Assembly: GCA_023380755.1 (NCBI GenBank)
Contig: JAMCSD010000003.1
Coordinates: forward strand, 1 to 64,000
DNA: 64,000 nt
DNA from: Patescibacteria group bacterium
GTDB taxonomy: Bacteria; Patescibacteria; Microgenomatia; UBA12405
Direction: 5' to 3'
Positions within the stretch are counted from its first letter, which is position 1; every line of letters begins with the position of its first letter. A program made the position numbers and the translations under genes. Positions 1 to 9,496 of the stretch are shown in pieces. The notes below the pieces were generated by a model. It did not search any database. It saw nothing but the letters and a program-made list of their open reading frames with translations, and was not told the origin of the DNA.

Positions 1-11
1 GTTTTATTGAA

Positions 12-416
12 TCAGTCTTCCATAATAAGGTGCCAATAAGAAAGGCCGAGAAGAAAGGTGGATAAGAGAGAAAAATATTTATCTTTGGAGAAGAGGCGTA
101 AAAGGAGAAAGAAAAAGTAAAGTGAGAGAAGGCTAAAGGCAACTTCTGGTAGCCGAATCCCCCACTGGTTTAAACCAAAAAGAGCCACAAAAGGAATGGT
201 GACATACATTAATAACGGGGCCCGAGATTCGGTTAGGGATTGGATGTAAAGCGGTAAAAAATTACCTTTGTAATCATGAGCCGAAGTTAACAGAGAATAG
301 GACTGATAGCCAACGTCGATCTCATCTCCAAAGAGGGTCAGTTGATCCAGGCGATAAATCCGAAGAAAGAAAAGAAAGACAAAGACAAAAAGAAAAACTA
401 ATTTAAATTTTGTCAT
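12..416 (-). CDS. N-terminal part of a GT-C (PMT/ArnT-like) membrane glycosyltransferase, cut by a stop
   Basis: The 134 residues match the start of dolichyl-phosphate-mannose-type GT-C enzymes. There is a first membrane helix (about residues 5-20), an acidic motif FGDEID in the first outer loop, further helices, and a GLSYWHL segment. Such proteins normally have 450-550 residues, but a TGA at 12-14 ends this frame. The next codons (F-N-K) still look like coding sequence up to the window edge. It may be a pseudogene, a sequencing error, or a gene whose remainder lies outside. The start overlaps the end of the upstream gene by 14 bases and has an AAGGA before ATG. Confidence 0.55.
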   Translation of the reverse strand: MTKFKLVFLFVFVFLFFLRIYRLDQLTLFGDEIDVGYQSYSLLTSAHDYKGNFLPLYIQSLTESRAPLLMYVTIPFVALFGLNQWGIRLPEVAFSLLSLYFFFLLLRLFSKDKYFSLLSTFLLGLSYWHLIMED

Positions 417-1692
417 ATTCCTTTCTTAGATACATTATAAAGAATCGGCAGAATAATATTAATAATAAAACAGATAATAACCGGGGAAGCAGATAGTGGC
501 TGTACTCAAGTATAAGCTTAATGAAATTAATATTCGGATAGTACCACAAATTATATAGATTGATCAGATGAATGGCAGACAAAGCGAAATATGTCTTGAG
601 GTTAAATAATTTTGACTTAAGTCCGAAAAGAATACAAAATGGTGGAAATATAGGATAAAGATATCGCTCATGCATATTAGTAAGGAACATGAACGCGGTA
701 AAACTGATTAGGAAAGAAAGGATAAATATAAGTTTTAGATCTAATTTCTTTGAAATATTTTTAAGAAATATTATCAGGGAAAGGATGGCGACAAAAATTT
801 GACTTAAAAACTTGGCACTGACACCAAAATACTTGATGCCTTCATTTAAGCTGAGATCAATCCCCTTTAATATTGCCCAAAAATTAAAGGCATTACCATT
901 AAGCATATTGCCTTGACGGGATAAAACCCGATTAGTATAAAGATACCAAAGCCATTGGACGGGATTGGAGTAGATGGAAAAGGGTAAAGCAATTAAAATG
1001 ATAAAGACAATGGTAGGTAAAGAATAAAGGATAATCCGTTTCCAATCAGACAAGTGATGGTAAATTATTAGCAGAAAGATTGGTAAATAAATAATTAAGG
1101 ATAATTTAAAAAGGAGAGAAAGGAAAAAAAGGAAAATTCCCCAAAAATAATTTTTTCTGAAAGTAATATACAGACCGGAAAGAGACAAGAGATTGATTAA
1201 CGAATCGGTCTGGCCCCAAACTGCAGAATTATAAATAACGATGGGGTTAAAAAGGAAAAGAGAGGCTGAAAGAATTGCCCGAGAAGGATATGCGGATTTG
1301 ACGATTTTAAAAATAAGAAAACCAATGAAAATATCGGAGATAATGAAAGGAGTCTTGACTAGCCAGATATGAAGGTTATTTGAAAGGATAGGAATAAGTA
1401 ATGATGGAAACAGGCTAATATGGATATTAAGCCACCAAAAAAGCGAAAAAATGAATTTGTTTAAGGCGGCTATAGAAGCAAAGAGCAGAATGGATGCCAA
1501 AGGCTGATTTGGCCAAGAAACTGACCAAACAGAGTTTTCGTAGAACTTTTTCGGTCCGAGTTCTAAAAAGCGATTCCCCCAATCGAGATGATTGTAAATA
1601 TCAGGATGTGAGTGGGAAATCAGGATGATCAACATCCTTAAAAGTAAAGAGGTGATCAATAGCCTTTTTAAGGTAACTTTTGGCCAAGCCAT
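403..1692 (-). CDS. GT-C integral membrane mannosyltransferase-like protein
   Basis: This 429-residue protein is almost entirely hydrophobic, with roughly ten membrane helices. It carries a DIYNH acidic loop after the first helix, a K-x-P-x-I-x-x-D pattern near residue 115, and a VWGQTDS motif near residue 158. That set is typical of Gpi18/PIG-M-like GT-C mannosyltransferases, which use polyprenyl-phosphate sugars on the outer face of the membrane. The plus-strand gene at 18003 has the matching MMGQVDV motif and is a distant paralogue. The start overlaps the preceding GT2 gene by 25 bases, which places it in the glycan operon. The sugar and acceptor cannot be told. Confidence 0.75.
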   Translation of the reverse strand: MAWPKVTLKRLLITSLLLRMLIILISHSHPDIYNHLDWGNRFLELGPKKFYENSVWSVSWPNQPLASILLFASIAALNKFIFSLFWWLNIHISLFPSLLIPILSNNLHIWLVKTPFIISDIFIGFLIFKIVKSAYPSRAILSASLFLFNPIVIYNSAVWGQTDSLINLLSLSGLYITFRKNYFWGIFLFFLSLLFKLSLIIYLPIFLLIIYHHLSDWKRIILYSLPTIVFIILIALPFSIYSNPVQWLWYLYTNRVLSRQGNMLNGNAFNFWAILKGIDLSLNEGIKYFGVSAKFLSQIFVAILSLIIFLKNISKKLDLKLIFILSFLISFTAFMFLTNMHERYLYPIFPPFCILFGLKSKLFNLKTYFALSAIHLINLYNLWYYPNINFIKLILEYSHYLLPRLLSVLLLILFCRFFIMYLRKEYDKI

Positions 1693-2462
1693 AAGATGGC
1701 TGATAAAAGATAATGTTTAAACCTGCCATGGTAAATGATACTACTAGGGATTAGGCGACGCCATTGATTGGCGGAGGAAGATAATGATTTTCCACTAAAG
1801 CCGTGATAGTGGATTATGCGGCATTGGGGATAAAAGTAGATCTGATAATTATGCTGATGGAGACGAGTACAAAAGTCAAGGTCTTCAAAATAAAAAAAAT
1901 AGGATTCATTCCAGCCGCCAAGTTCGGAAAACAGATTATGAGAAATTAAGAAAGCTCCACCGGATATGGCCCAAACTGATGTTGGCAGTTGCCCAGAAGG
2001 ATTATATTTGGAAAAAGAAAAACTTTGTTTTAACCAGTATTCCTTGAAAGCATTGGTAATAGTTTGCGGAGGAAAGACAGAAGCCTGGAGGGAGGAATCG
2101 AGGTTGAGCAGTTGGGGGCCGATAGCACCAATTTGAGAGTGAGACTTAAGAAATTCAATCATGTTTAACAAAGAATCATCGAGAAAACACATGTCAGAGT
2201 TTAGAAATAAAAAATACCGGCCGTGAGCGGACTTTGCACCGATATTGTTAGCTTTGGAAAAGCCGAGATTTTCGGAATTATGGAGATAGGTTAAATACTT
2301 TAATTTGGAAAAGGTTTTTAGGGTGGAATCGGTCGAAGCGTTATCCACTAAAATAATTTCGTAATTAATTTTTTTAAGATAGCGGCGTATGGAATCAATT
2401 GCTTTTTTGGTGATTTCGCAACTATTCCAGGTAACGATAATAATACTAAGTTCGATGGGCAT
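1668..2462 (-). CDS. Family 2 glycosyltransferase (rhamnosyltransferase-like)
   Basis: The protein has 264 residues with a GT-A fold. It starts with LSIIIVTWNS, has the nucleotide-binding D at VDNAS, a DxD-like NSDM near residue 90, and the acceptor-side motif FFYFEDLDFC typical of WbbL-like enzymes. It would move a sugar from a nucleotide donor to a growing glycan on the inner membrane face. There is no long membrane segment. It overlaps both neighbours (25 and 17 bases), so it is translated with the surrounding glycan genes. Donor and acceptor are not predictable from sequence. Confidence 0.85.
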   Translation of the reverse strand: MPIELSIIIVTWNSCEITKKAIDSIRRYLKKINYEIILVDNASTDSTLKTFSKLKYLTYLHNSENLGFSKANNIGAKSAHGRYFLFLNSDMCFLDDSLLNMIEFLKSHSQIGAIGPQLLNLDSSLQASVFPPQTITNAFKEYWLKQSFSFSKYNPSGQLPTSVWAISGGAFLISHNLFSELGGWNESYFFYFEDLDFCTRLHQHNYQIYFYPQCRIIHYHGFSGKSLSSSANQWRRLIPSSIIYHGRFKHYLLSAILWLGQKLP

Positions 2463-4839
2463 GGCGGCTAGAAATAAAGAAATAAACAGAAAAAATTAGA
2501 AGTAGAATAAAAGAAATTAAGGAAATCCTTAAACCAAGATAAAATGGGTTTGGTTCATAGAAAAAGTTAACCGTATGGTTTCCCGGAGGAACAAAGAACC
2601 CCATAAAAGCGAAGTCGGTTTTAACAATTGGCGAAACCTGGTTATCAATCAAAGCATGCCAATTAGGATCGAAAGCATGAGAGGTCACCAGAAAGCCGGT
2701 TTCCGAGGCGTGATAAGAAAAACGATAACCCTGCAATAATTTATTTAAAGGGCCAAAGCTGATTTGGGCGTCAAAATTAGACTGGTTGACTGGTTTATCA
2801 ACAGTGGCAAAATTACGTAAATCATGCGACTTTAGAGCTGATTCGATATTAGAAATGTTGGTAGTGGTCTGAAGATGGTCGACACTAAAAAATAGAGGGT
2901 AAGCGCCAGGATTATGATAGATGGCTAAGGGGCCATTACTACTAACTAATTTAAAAGGACCTTTTAAGAAAATATCTTTTACCGAACCATTTGCGGAAAT
3001 CCTTTTGATAGCATCCCACTTGAGAGTGAGAATATAATCGATACCCAAAAAATTAACTAAGGGCGAAGTGATATTTTCGATTTCGGGAAAACGGGAGCTG
3101 ACATCGTTTAGAGAACGACCGTTAACAAAAGACAAGAATTGGTTGTAATTTTTGGACTGAAGGGTGTCATAGCCGCTAGCACTATTTATGCCATACATTT
3201 CCCACATATTCGAAGGCATAATTGGACCGGAATCTCGAAGGAATCTTTGGGAATTAATTTGAAGGAAGGTCGTTTCTGGGGTATTAGGATAAAGAAAAGC
3301 TGCCGGGCTAAAAGAGTTGTATTTTGAAAAAAAACGATAATTTTCAAAAATGATCAACAATAATAAGAAAATCAAAGATAATCTTTTTACAGAATAAAAT
3401 TGGGAAGCCAGGATAAGAAAAAATATCGAGAAAAAGGAAATTATTAAGGGGAAAATGGTATTTTTTAATGAAACCAGAAGTGAAGTATTTGGCGCAACCA
3501 GGAATGGAGAAAACTTAAAAACTTTATTTAAAGAAAACAAGAAGAGGGCGAGAAGAGTACTGGGGACAAAAATAAGCAGCAGTTTAAAAAGTCGATGATT
3601 AAAGATGATACTTTTAGTTTTTAAAAACCTATCTAAAAATATTGCCGAAGCGATGGAAACAGAGAAATTAAGAACAAAATGAAAACGGGTAAAGACCATA
3701 GAGGAAAACCCTAGAGCTTTTAAAAAGGTTAACCAATAAGTTAAAGGATTGGCAAAAATTAATAATAAAGATGATATTAGGGAAAGAAGAACAAAAAAAT
3801 GAAGTTGTTTATGAGAATCAAAAATGTACTTAAAGAAGAGAAAAAGAAGAATTAAGGAAACACTGCCTTGAAAGATGGTGAGATTATCGTAAAGACCGCT
3901 ATTAGGCCACTGATTAAGGGTTGCCGGATTGCCAAAATAATCAGGAATAATTAAAGTTACTAATCGAAAAAGGCTGGCCTGCTTGATGTTGTTGGTCAAG
4001 ACAACATTATCTTCACTACGAATTGATGCTTGGCTGGTTTGGAAACCAGGTAATAGCAGCGGGGCAGATAAAAGAAAGGAAAAAAGTATAAACATAAGAA
4101 AAGGCAGGTAAGAGCGAAACTGAAGGCGGTAAAGAGAAAATAAATAAAGTAATGTGATAAATATAACGATCATTGTAATCGGCGGGTTCCCACTATTAAT
4201 ACTGTAAAACAAAGAAAAAGTGATAAGTAAACCGTATAAACGGTTAGTGGAGAACTTGTTTATCGCCAAAAGGATAAAAGGTAGTGGGATGACTGCATGA
4301 ATGACGGTATTGTATTGCCCCCATAAGGAAAAAAATCCACCACCGGCAAAAATGACCGACCCGATTAATGATGGTAATGTAGCCAGATGACAGGATTTAA
4401 GAAAAAGATAAGCACCGGTTAGACCTAACAGGAGTTGGAGGATAATTTGCCAACTCCAGACTAAAGAAAAATCGGAATTTAGAAAATATAAAATATTTAG
4501 CGGGTTGGTGACTGCTGATTGAAAGTTAGAAAGGAGTGGAACACCGGAAAGGATGTGCAGATTAATAAACGGTAAAGTACCTTTTTTAAGAAGGTCAATA
4601 GCGGTATAGCGCAGAGGGTAAGTTAAGGAGACAACGTCTGATGGTAAATAATTCTTTACCGGAACGCCTGTAGGATAGGAAGGAAATTTAAGGTTAAGCC
4701 AAGGATAATACATTCCGGTAATAATATCCGCCGGAATAGGCAATAACTTTTTGAGAAAAAACTGATGATAAAAAAGAAAAACTATAAATAAGATCGATAA
4801 AAATGGGAGGGTTATTACTAAGCTTTTTTTTAATCTCAT
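2446..4839 (-). CDS. Large YfhO-family membrane protein
   Basis: At 797 residues this is the largest protein of the glycan cluster. It has about 13 membrane helices, an early acidic loop (around residues 35-70) and a C-terminal extracellular beta region at about residues 680-770. There the pattern DPNWHALIDN followed by FVPPGNHTVNFFYEPNP is characteristic of YfhO proteins. Bacillus YfhO is needed for glycosylation of teichoic acids, and the family is regarded as GT-C-like. A role in decorating a surface polymer outside the membrane is therefore inferred. Its stop and the next gene's start region overlap by 17 bases, and its start overlaps the upstream stop (ATGA). Confidence 0.8.
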   Translation of the reverse strand: MRLKKSLVITLPFLSILFIVFLFYHQFFLKKLLPIPADIITGMYYPWLNLKFPSYPTGVPVKNYLPSDVVSLTYPLRYTAIDLLKKGTLPFINLHILSGVPLLSNFQSAVTNPLNILYFLNSDFSLVWSWQIILQLLLGLTGAYLFLKSCHLATLPSLIGSVIFAGGGFFSLWGQYNTVIHAVIPLPFILLAINKFSTNRLYGLLITFSLFYSINSGNPPITMIVIFITLLYLFSLYRLQFRSYLPFLMFILFSFLLSAPLLLPGFQTSQASIRSEDNVVLTNNIKQASLFRLVTLIIPDYFGNPATLNQWPNSGLYDNLTIFQGSVSLILLFLFFKYIFDSHKQLHFFVLLSLISSLLLIFANPLTYWLTFLKALGFSSMVFTRFHFVLNFSVSIASAIFLDRFLKTKSIIFNHRLFKLLLIFVPSTLLALFLFSLNKVFKFSPFLVAPNTSLLVSLKNTIFPLIISFFSIFFLILASQFYSVKRLSLIFLLLLIIFENYRFFSKYNSFSPAAFLYPNTPETTFLQINSQRFLRDSGPIMPSNMWEMYGINSASGYDTLQSKNYNQFLSFVNGRSLNDVSSRFPEIENITSPLVNFLGIDYILTLKWDAIKRISANGSVKDIFLKGPFKLVSSNGPLAIYHNPGAYPLFFSVDHLQTTTNISNIESALKSHDLRNFATVDKPVNQSNFDAQISFGPLNKLLQGYRFSYHASETGFLVTSHAFDPNWHALIDNQVSPIVKTDFAFMGFFVPPGNHTVNFFYEPNPFYLGLRISLISFILLLIFSVYFFISSRHAHRT

Positions 4840-5726
4840 TGTTTTTTAAAAAAGTCAAAGATCTCTCGATCAGTACGAACAGGAAAAACAATCGGTTTGG
4901 GGAATTGTTTTAAACGGTGCGAGGCAGCGGAAATAACTTTGATATAATTCGGTCCAAAGATAGTCCGATAAAAGAGTGATAAACGGTTCTTAGAAAGTAG
5001 AGAGGGATCAGTGATGTTTCTCCAAACAACCAGAAGACGATTTCTTTCTTTGACAGATTCAACATAGGATTTGGGGAATTTGGAGGTTGTTGCCTCGTGT
5101 TGATGGTCGACAATGGAAGCTGGCTCCCAAAGAAGTTTATAACCTGATTTCCAAGCGCGGTAACCTAGATCAAGATCTTCAGAGTAAAAAGGTGAATAAA
5201 TTTCATCGAATCCATCAAGTTTAAGGAAATATTCCTTGCGAATAATTGAGCTGCCGCCAGAAAGCCACGCGGTAATATGGGATTTTTTAATATCTATTCC
5301 TGGTTCATACTGCAGGGTGCCTTCTTTCCAAAAAATACGGGCCCAGTTTTCCTTATGATGTTCAGCAAAACCGACCCCAAAAACTTGCGGATCGGAAAAA
5401 TGGACTATAGCGGCTTTTAAATAGTGAGGGTGAGGGTGAATATCACTATTAAGTAAAACAACCAAGTCCCCGACTGCTTTTTTAACAGCATAATTAGTAT
5501 TGCGGGCAAAACCTTGATTATGTTGATGGACAATTAATTTTAATCGGTAATCTGTGCGTTGGAGTTTTTTGACAAAAAGGACACTCCCATCGTTGGAGGC
5601 ATCATCACTAAAAATAACCTCTTTGGCTTCAGGACTATTTTCTAAAATTTTTGGCAGGCTTTTTTTAATTAAGCGCAAACCATTCCAATTAGTGATGATA
5701 ACGGAGATGGTTAAATTTTTATTCAT
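4836..5726 (-). CDS. Family 2 glycosyltransferase
   Basis: This is a GT-A glycosyltransferase starting LTISVIITNWNG, with the donor-binding D at FSDDASND, the metal motif NSDIHPH, and SGGSSIIRK followed by FYSEDLDLGYRA. The frame is open further upstream to 5792, but an ATG at 5724-5726 sits where the family normally begins and overlaps the upstream gene by only 8 bases, so that start is preferred (296 residues). It probably adds one sugar in the same pathway as the neighbouring transferases. The C-terminal 70 residues are basic and may sit on the membrane surface. Confidence 0.85.
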   Translation of the reverse strand: MNKNLTISVIITNWNGLRLIKKSLPKILENSPEAKEVIFSDDASNDGSVLFVKKLQRTDYRLKLIVHQHNQGFARNTNYAVKKAVGDLVVLLNSDIHPHPHYLKAAIVHFSDPQVFGVGFAEHHKENWARIFWKEGTLQYEPGIDIKKSHITAWLSGGSSIIRKEYFLKLDGFDEIYSPFYSEDLDLGYRAWKSGYKLLWEPASIVDHQHEATTSKFPKSYVESVKERNRLLVVWRNITDPSLLSKNRLSLFYRTIFGPNYIKVISAASHRLKQFPKPIVFPVRTDREIFDFFKKQ

Positions 5727-6870
5727 TGACAAGTTTAATAAATTTTTCTTTAAAGGCGGATTTGGAGAACGATTGAGATGATTCAACGGCATTTTTAGAC
5801 AGTTGAGGAAGTAATTTAGGTGAGGTTAATAGAAGTTGGGTTTTGGCTACTAATTCTTCGATATCATCCCATGTATATCCGTTAAAGTCATTTTTAATAA
5901 TTTCGGGTAAACCGCCTTTATTAACTACTAAAGGAATAGCCCCGGAAGCCATAGCTTCAACCACAGATATACCAAAATGTTCAGTAGATTCAGGGTGAAC
6001 CTTTTCGTCAACTCCGAAACCGGCGGCATGCCAATAAAAGGTAGCTTCGGAGTAATATTTAATAATTTCCTCAAAGGTTGGATTGACAGAAATTTTTATG
6101 GGTAAGTCTTGAGAGAGATATTTTAAATGTTTTAAATAATGATTGTTTGAAGGTTCAGTTAAGCTTCCTCCAGCCAAATGAAGTGACCAGTTTTTATTAT
6201 TTCGATAAAGAGATTTAAAAGCTTCAATTAAAACATCTTGTTTTTTGGCATTGAGGATGTTATCAAATCGACCGAGTGATAAGATGGTGTTTTTCTTTAA
6301 TTGATTGGGTTGAAATTTTTCCACATCTACCGGCGGATATAAAACGATTTTTTGGGGAGAATGAAGGTAGGGATAAAAGCTGGAAGTGAACTCAGAATTG
6401 CAGACAAAGTGTTTAATTAGATTAAATTTTAATTGCGATAAAATTGATGGCTGATTTAGAAAAGGAACCTGAATATGAAGGAAATTTTTACGAGAAAAAA
6501 GAATCGGGATACTGCCATCACTTAGATAAAAAAAGAGATCATATTGTTTGGTAATTTGCCAACGATTAAAAATTTCGGAAACTTTTTTAGGTAGACTATT
6601 AGGACGTTTAGTACGGGAATGCAGATTATTCTCTTCAATCAGTTCCAGCTTTTTTTCTGGAAGATGAAATATATCCGGAATGATGTTTAAGCGGTTTATC
6701 TCAAGAGAAAATCTTTTAGTAGCCTGAGATAAAAGATCTTTATCACCAGACCAGAAAAGGTCTACCTGCCAACCCTCGGCCAAGAGGATCTCTGCTACGG
6801 TTAGACAATAGCGTTCACCACCCCCTAAAGTATCGAGGTAAGGATCGTAAATGGCGGCTCTTTTAGTCAT
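5719..6870 (-). CDS. Family 4 glycosyltransferase (ALG11/ALG2-like mannosyltransferase)
   Basis: A 383-residue GT-B enzyme. The N-terminal half has the glycine-rich loop LGGGERYC near residue 16. The C-terminal half has SLGRFDNILNAKKQ and the retaining-enzyme signature EHFGISVVEAMASG, with the EX7E glutamates, followed by GGLPEII. The pattern EHFGI-VVE-MA-G is close to eukaryotic ALG11-type alpha-mannosyltransferases acting on lipid-linked oligosaccharides, so a GDP-mannose donor is a reasonable inference but not proven. It is co-directional with and overlaps both neighbouring glycosyltransferase genes. Confidence 0.85.
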   Translation of the reverse strand: MTKRAAIYDPYLDTLGGGERYCLTVAEILLAEGWQVDLFWSGDKDLLSQATKRFSLEINRLNIIPDIFHLPEKKLELIEENNLHSRTKRPNSLPKKVSEIFNRWQITKQYDLFFYLSDGSIPILFSRKNFLHIQVPFLNQPSILSQLKFNLIKHFVCNSEFTSSFYPYLHSPQKIVLYPPVDVEKFQPNQLKKNTILSLGRFDNILNAKKQDVLIEAFKSLYRNNKNWSLHLAGGSLTEPSNNHYLKHLKYLSQDLPIKISVNPTFEEIIKYYSEATFYWHAAGFGVDEKVHPESTEHFGISVVEAMASGAIPLVVNKGGLPEIIKNDFNGYTWDDIEELVAKTQLLLTSPKLLPQLSKNAVESSQSFSKSAFKEKFIKLVNE

Positions 6871-7645
6871 TCTTTACCTGCTGAAGTTCCCAGAGACGGG
6901 CATAAATAATAAAGGTATCAAAGGCTTCATAGATAACAGATACCCAACCAACAGTACCATCCCGCCACATTTGTTGAATGACTAAACGCTGCCAAACTTT
7001 AGAAAAAATCATTCTAAGAAAGCGCCACCAAACAACTGGAGGATGATGATTTTTATATAAGGCTTTGGCTTCCATATCTGTCCAAATGATAGTCTTTTTT
7101 AACATTGAAGATAAATTACGATGCGTATAATGAAGAAAAGAATTTTTTAAATAACCGAAGTTTCCATTTATTTGCGGCTCTTCATGAAGATAACCTTGCC
7201 ATCCCGAAAGACTTTCACGAAGAAAGAGCCTTTTAACATAATCGGGATAGGCGCCACCATATTTAACCATTTTTCCCAGATAATAGTTTTGGCGAGGAAT
7301 AACGTAATAGTTAAATTTGTTATTTAAAATTGTGGAAGCGATTTCTGCGGCCAATTTATCAGGAATTCTTTCGTCAGCATCAAGATAAAGGATCCATCGG
7401 CAGTGTGATTTTTGTAATCCCAAGTTTCGCCAGGCAGAAAAATTGCGGCCAAAATTATCGTTTATTTTAAAGATATTTTGAGACGGTAAAAATTTAGTAG
7501 CCACAGATAAGGTAGATTCTGTAGCATTGGCGGCAATAAAAATAATTTCCCGGGCAAAAAAGGCTGACTTAATGGCATCGGCAACAAAGTTACCTTCATC
7601 ACCGGCCAAAATAATGATAGTTAAATCCAACTGCCCCTGCCCCAT
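6863..7645 (-). CDS. Family 2 glycosyltransferase, WaaE/KdtX-like
   Basis: The protein starts LTIIILAGDEGN and has the DAD metal motif in ILYLDADERIP, then a YPDYVKRLF segment and the LHEEPQINGNFG loop typical of the WaaE/KdtX subgroup of GT2 enzymes. The C-terminus has a probable amphipathic membrane-contact helix. The frame runs back to a TTG at 7684, but ATG at 7643-7645 gives the usual start just before the first beta strand and is preferred (260 residues). It overlaps the preceding GT2 gene by 25 bases. It is related to the protein at 8546. Confidence 0.83.
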   Translation of the reverse strand: MGQGQLDLTIIILAGDEGNFVADAIKSAFFAREIIFIAANATESTLSVATKFLPSQNIFKINDNFGRNFSAWRNLGLQKSHCRWILYLDADERIPDKLAAEIASTILNNKFNYYVIPRQNYYLGKMVKYGGAYPDYVKRLFLRESLSGWQGYLHEEPQINGNFGYLKNSFLHYTHRNLSSMLKKTIIWTDMEAKALYKNHHPPVVWWRFLRMIFSKVWQRLVIQQMWRDGTVGWVSVIYEAFDTFIIYARLWELQQVKND

Positions 7646-8544
7646 CTGCCAAGATAAAAATCTAATATACCTTGTTTTTCCCAACGGTCTCTAGAAATTA
7701 GAAGTTTTCTGATTGATTCGCGAATAAGAGCCAGTTTAGTTCTTAAGCTGGCATAAGATAATCCAAAGATTAAACGGTTGCGGGAGATAAAATAGCTGTG
7801 AAGGGGCGATGAGGCGGAAGAAGACCCAGAATTAAGATGCCAAATGACAGATTGAGGATAAACCATAATTTCGTATCCATGTAATTTAAATCGGGTTGAT
7901 AAATCGGCATCTTCCAAGTACATAAAATATTTCTCATTAAATAGACCTGTATTTTTAAGTACTTCACCACGAATCAAACAGCAGCAACCGCTTAAAAAGT
8001 CTATATGTTTAGTGGGAATGTCGAACTGTCCATGGTCAACCTCGTCAATTTTTAAATTTGAGCCATAAATATTGTTCCAATCGATTTTGCCACCTAATGC
8101 CCAGATAACCTTACCAAGATCCTTTTTATGGTAACGTTGGGTATAATATTCGTGACCAGGAGCAAAATAAATTTTTGGACTGATAGCAGCGACCCGGCGA
8201 TTCTTATCTAAAACATCCACTAATTTTTCGAGGAAATCAGGCTTAACAATAATATCGTTATTGGCTAGAAGAATATATTCGTATCCCAGTTTTAGGACTT
8301 GGGAGATAACAAAGTTGTTACCCTTGGCAAAACCCAAATTATCATCTGATTTTAAGAGGGTGATATAAGTGTTGTTCTGGCTAAATTCAGATAATTTCCC
8401 ATAGGAACCATCACCGGAACCATTATCAAGCAGAAAGATGTGGAATTGAAAGTTAGCATGAGTAATATTTAAGAAGGATTTTAAGGTATCAATAGTTAAA
8501 TCCGGCTGTTTCCAGTTGAGAATAATAATGGCGATTTTTGCCAT
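7621..8544 (-). CDS. Family 2 glycosyltransferase (rhamnosyltransferase-like)
   Basis: 307 residues, GT-A fold. It begins IAIIILNWKQPDLT, with LLDNGSGDGS as donor-binding loop, ANNDI as metal motif, LSGCCCLIRGEV, and FMYLEDADLSTR with the catalytic ED pair. It resembles WbbL-type dTDP-rhamnosyltransferases, but the sugar is not certain. It sits one base downstream of another GT2 gene (8546-9481) and runs into the next one, so the three appear to be one translational block. Confidence 0.85.
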   Translation of the reverse strand: MAKIAIIILNWKQPDLTIDTLKSFLNITHANFQFHIFLLDNGSGDGSYGKLSEFSQNNTYITLLKSDDNLGFAKGNNFVISQVLKLGYEYILLANNDIIVKPDFLEKLVDVLDKNRRVAAISPKIYFAPGHEYYTQRYHKKDLGKVIWALGGKIDWNNIYGSNLKIDEVDHGQFDIPTKHIDFLSGCCCLIRGEVLKNTGLFNEKYFMYLEDADLSTRFKLHGYEIMVYPQSVIWHLNSGSSSASSPLHSYFISRNRLIFGLSYASLRTKLALIRESIRKLLISRDRWEKQGILDFYLGRWGRGSWI

Positions 8545-8545
8545 A

Positions 8546-9481
8546 TCAAAAATTTTTAGTTAAGCGGTCAAAATAATGACGGACTCTGACGAAGAAGGTT
8601 TTTAAAATATTGGCTGTATATTCTGCAGTAAAGTATTTAGTAAACCAATAGCTGTATTCGTAGACTGTTTCTTGAGAGGCGGAGACAAATGATTCTTTGG
8701 GCAAAGGTTTGTCCTGAAAACCCTGTTTTTCCCAAATTTTTATATATATTAACTCAATCGATATGGCTTGTAAGATAGAAAATATGAGACCGTGAAGTCC
8801 ATCTTTAAAGCCGGAAGCAGTAAAGAAGCGACTATTAAACTCCTGAATCGGTTTAAGAAGAAAATCGCTAGTTTTAATTTTATAATCCTGGGCAATTAAC
8901 TCTTCGGAACGGGCCGAAGCATAACGTAAAGCTTTGGAGAAGAAACTGTTTATTGAGGAATAATTAATATGTCTAATAGCTAATTTTTCCGAATCGAGAA
9001 GATTTAATCCATTACCCTCGGTAGTAGGCTGGCTATGAACCTCATTAAGCCAGTGCACGTGGCCATTTTTAAAAAAGCGGATTAAATAGTCAGGCCACAT
9101 CTTGGAATGCCTTAACCATTTATGAAAAATAATATTTTTACGGGGTATTTTGACAAAATCAATATCGTTGCGGTTGGTAATCTTTAACAGTTCTTCTTTG
9201 AGGGATTTGGGTAGTGTTTCATCGGGATCAAGGAGAATAACCCATTTACCGGTGACCTTACTTATACCAAAGTTTCTGGCAGGTTCGACCACTTTCATAA
9301 GACGGAAAGGGTAAACTTTGGCACCAAATGATTTGGCGACACCAACACTGTCGTCTGATGAGTGCATATCAACGACGATGATTTCATCAGCAAAACCAGC
9401 TAATGATTTTAGGCATTTTGTTAAGTTTTCAGATTCGTTTCTAGTGTTAATGACGGCAGAAATAGAAGGTTTAGGCTTCAT
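8546..9481 (-). CDS. Family 2 glycosyltransferase, WaaE/KdtX-like
   Basis: 311 residues. SISAVINTRNES is the first strand and loop, VVDMHSSDDS the donor site, LLDPDETLP the metal motif (DPDE in place of DADE), then WPDYLIRFF and WLNEVHSQP. This places it in the same subgroup as the protein at 6863. Upstream is a 15-base gap to the next gene with a TATAAA-like box four bases before ATG, so transcription could start here as well as upstream. A role in surface-glycan extension is inferred from context. Confidence 0.83.
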   Translation of the reverse strand: MKPKPSISAVINTRNESENLTKCLKSLAGFADEIIVVDMHSSDDSVGVAKSFGAKVYPFRLMKVVEPARNFGISKVTGKWVILLDPDETLPKSLKEELLKITNRNDIDFVKIPRKNIIFHKWLRHSKMWPDYLIRFFKNGHVHWLNEVHSQPTTEGNGLNLLDSEKLAIRHINYSSINSFFSKALRYASARSEELIAQDYKIKTSDFLLKPIQEFNSRFFTASGFKDGLHGLIFSILQAISIELIYIKIWEKQGFQDKPLPKESFVSASQETVYEYSYWFTKYFTAEYTANILKTFFVRVRHYFDRLTKNF

Positions 9482-9496
9482 ATCTTTTATAGTGTA

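Noticed and set aside
12..14. UGA read as glycine or tryptophan (recoded genetic code)
   Set aside because: RF2 is encoded, and several genes (ftsE, serS, yfhO-like, M23 gene) end in TGA at natural positions with overlaps to the next start.
3139..3327. Opposite-strand open frames inside the large glycan genes
   Set aside because: They have no start signal or recognisable protein features and mirror conserved codons of the real genes.
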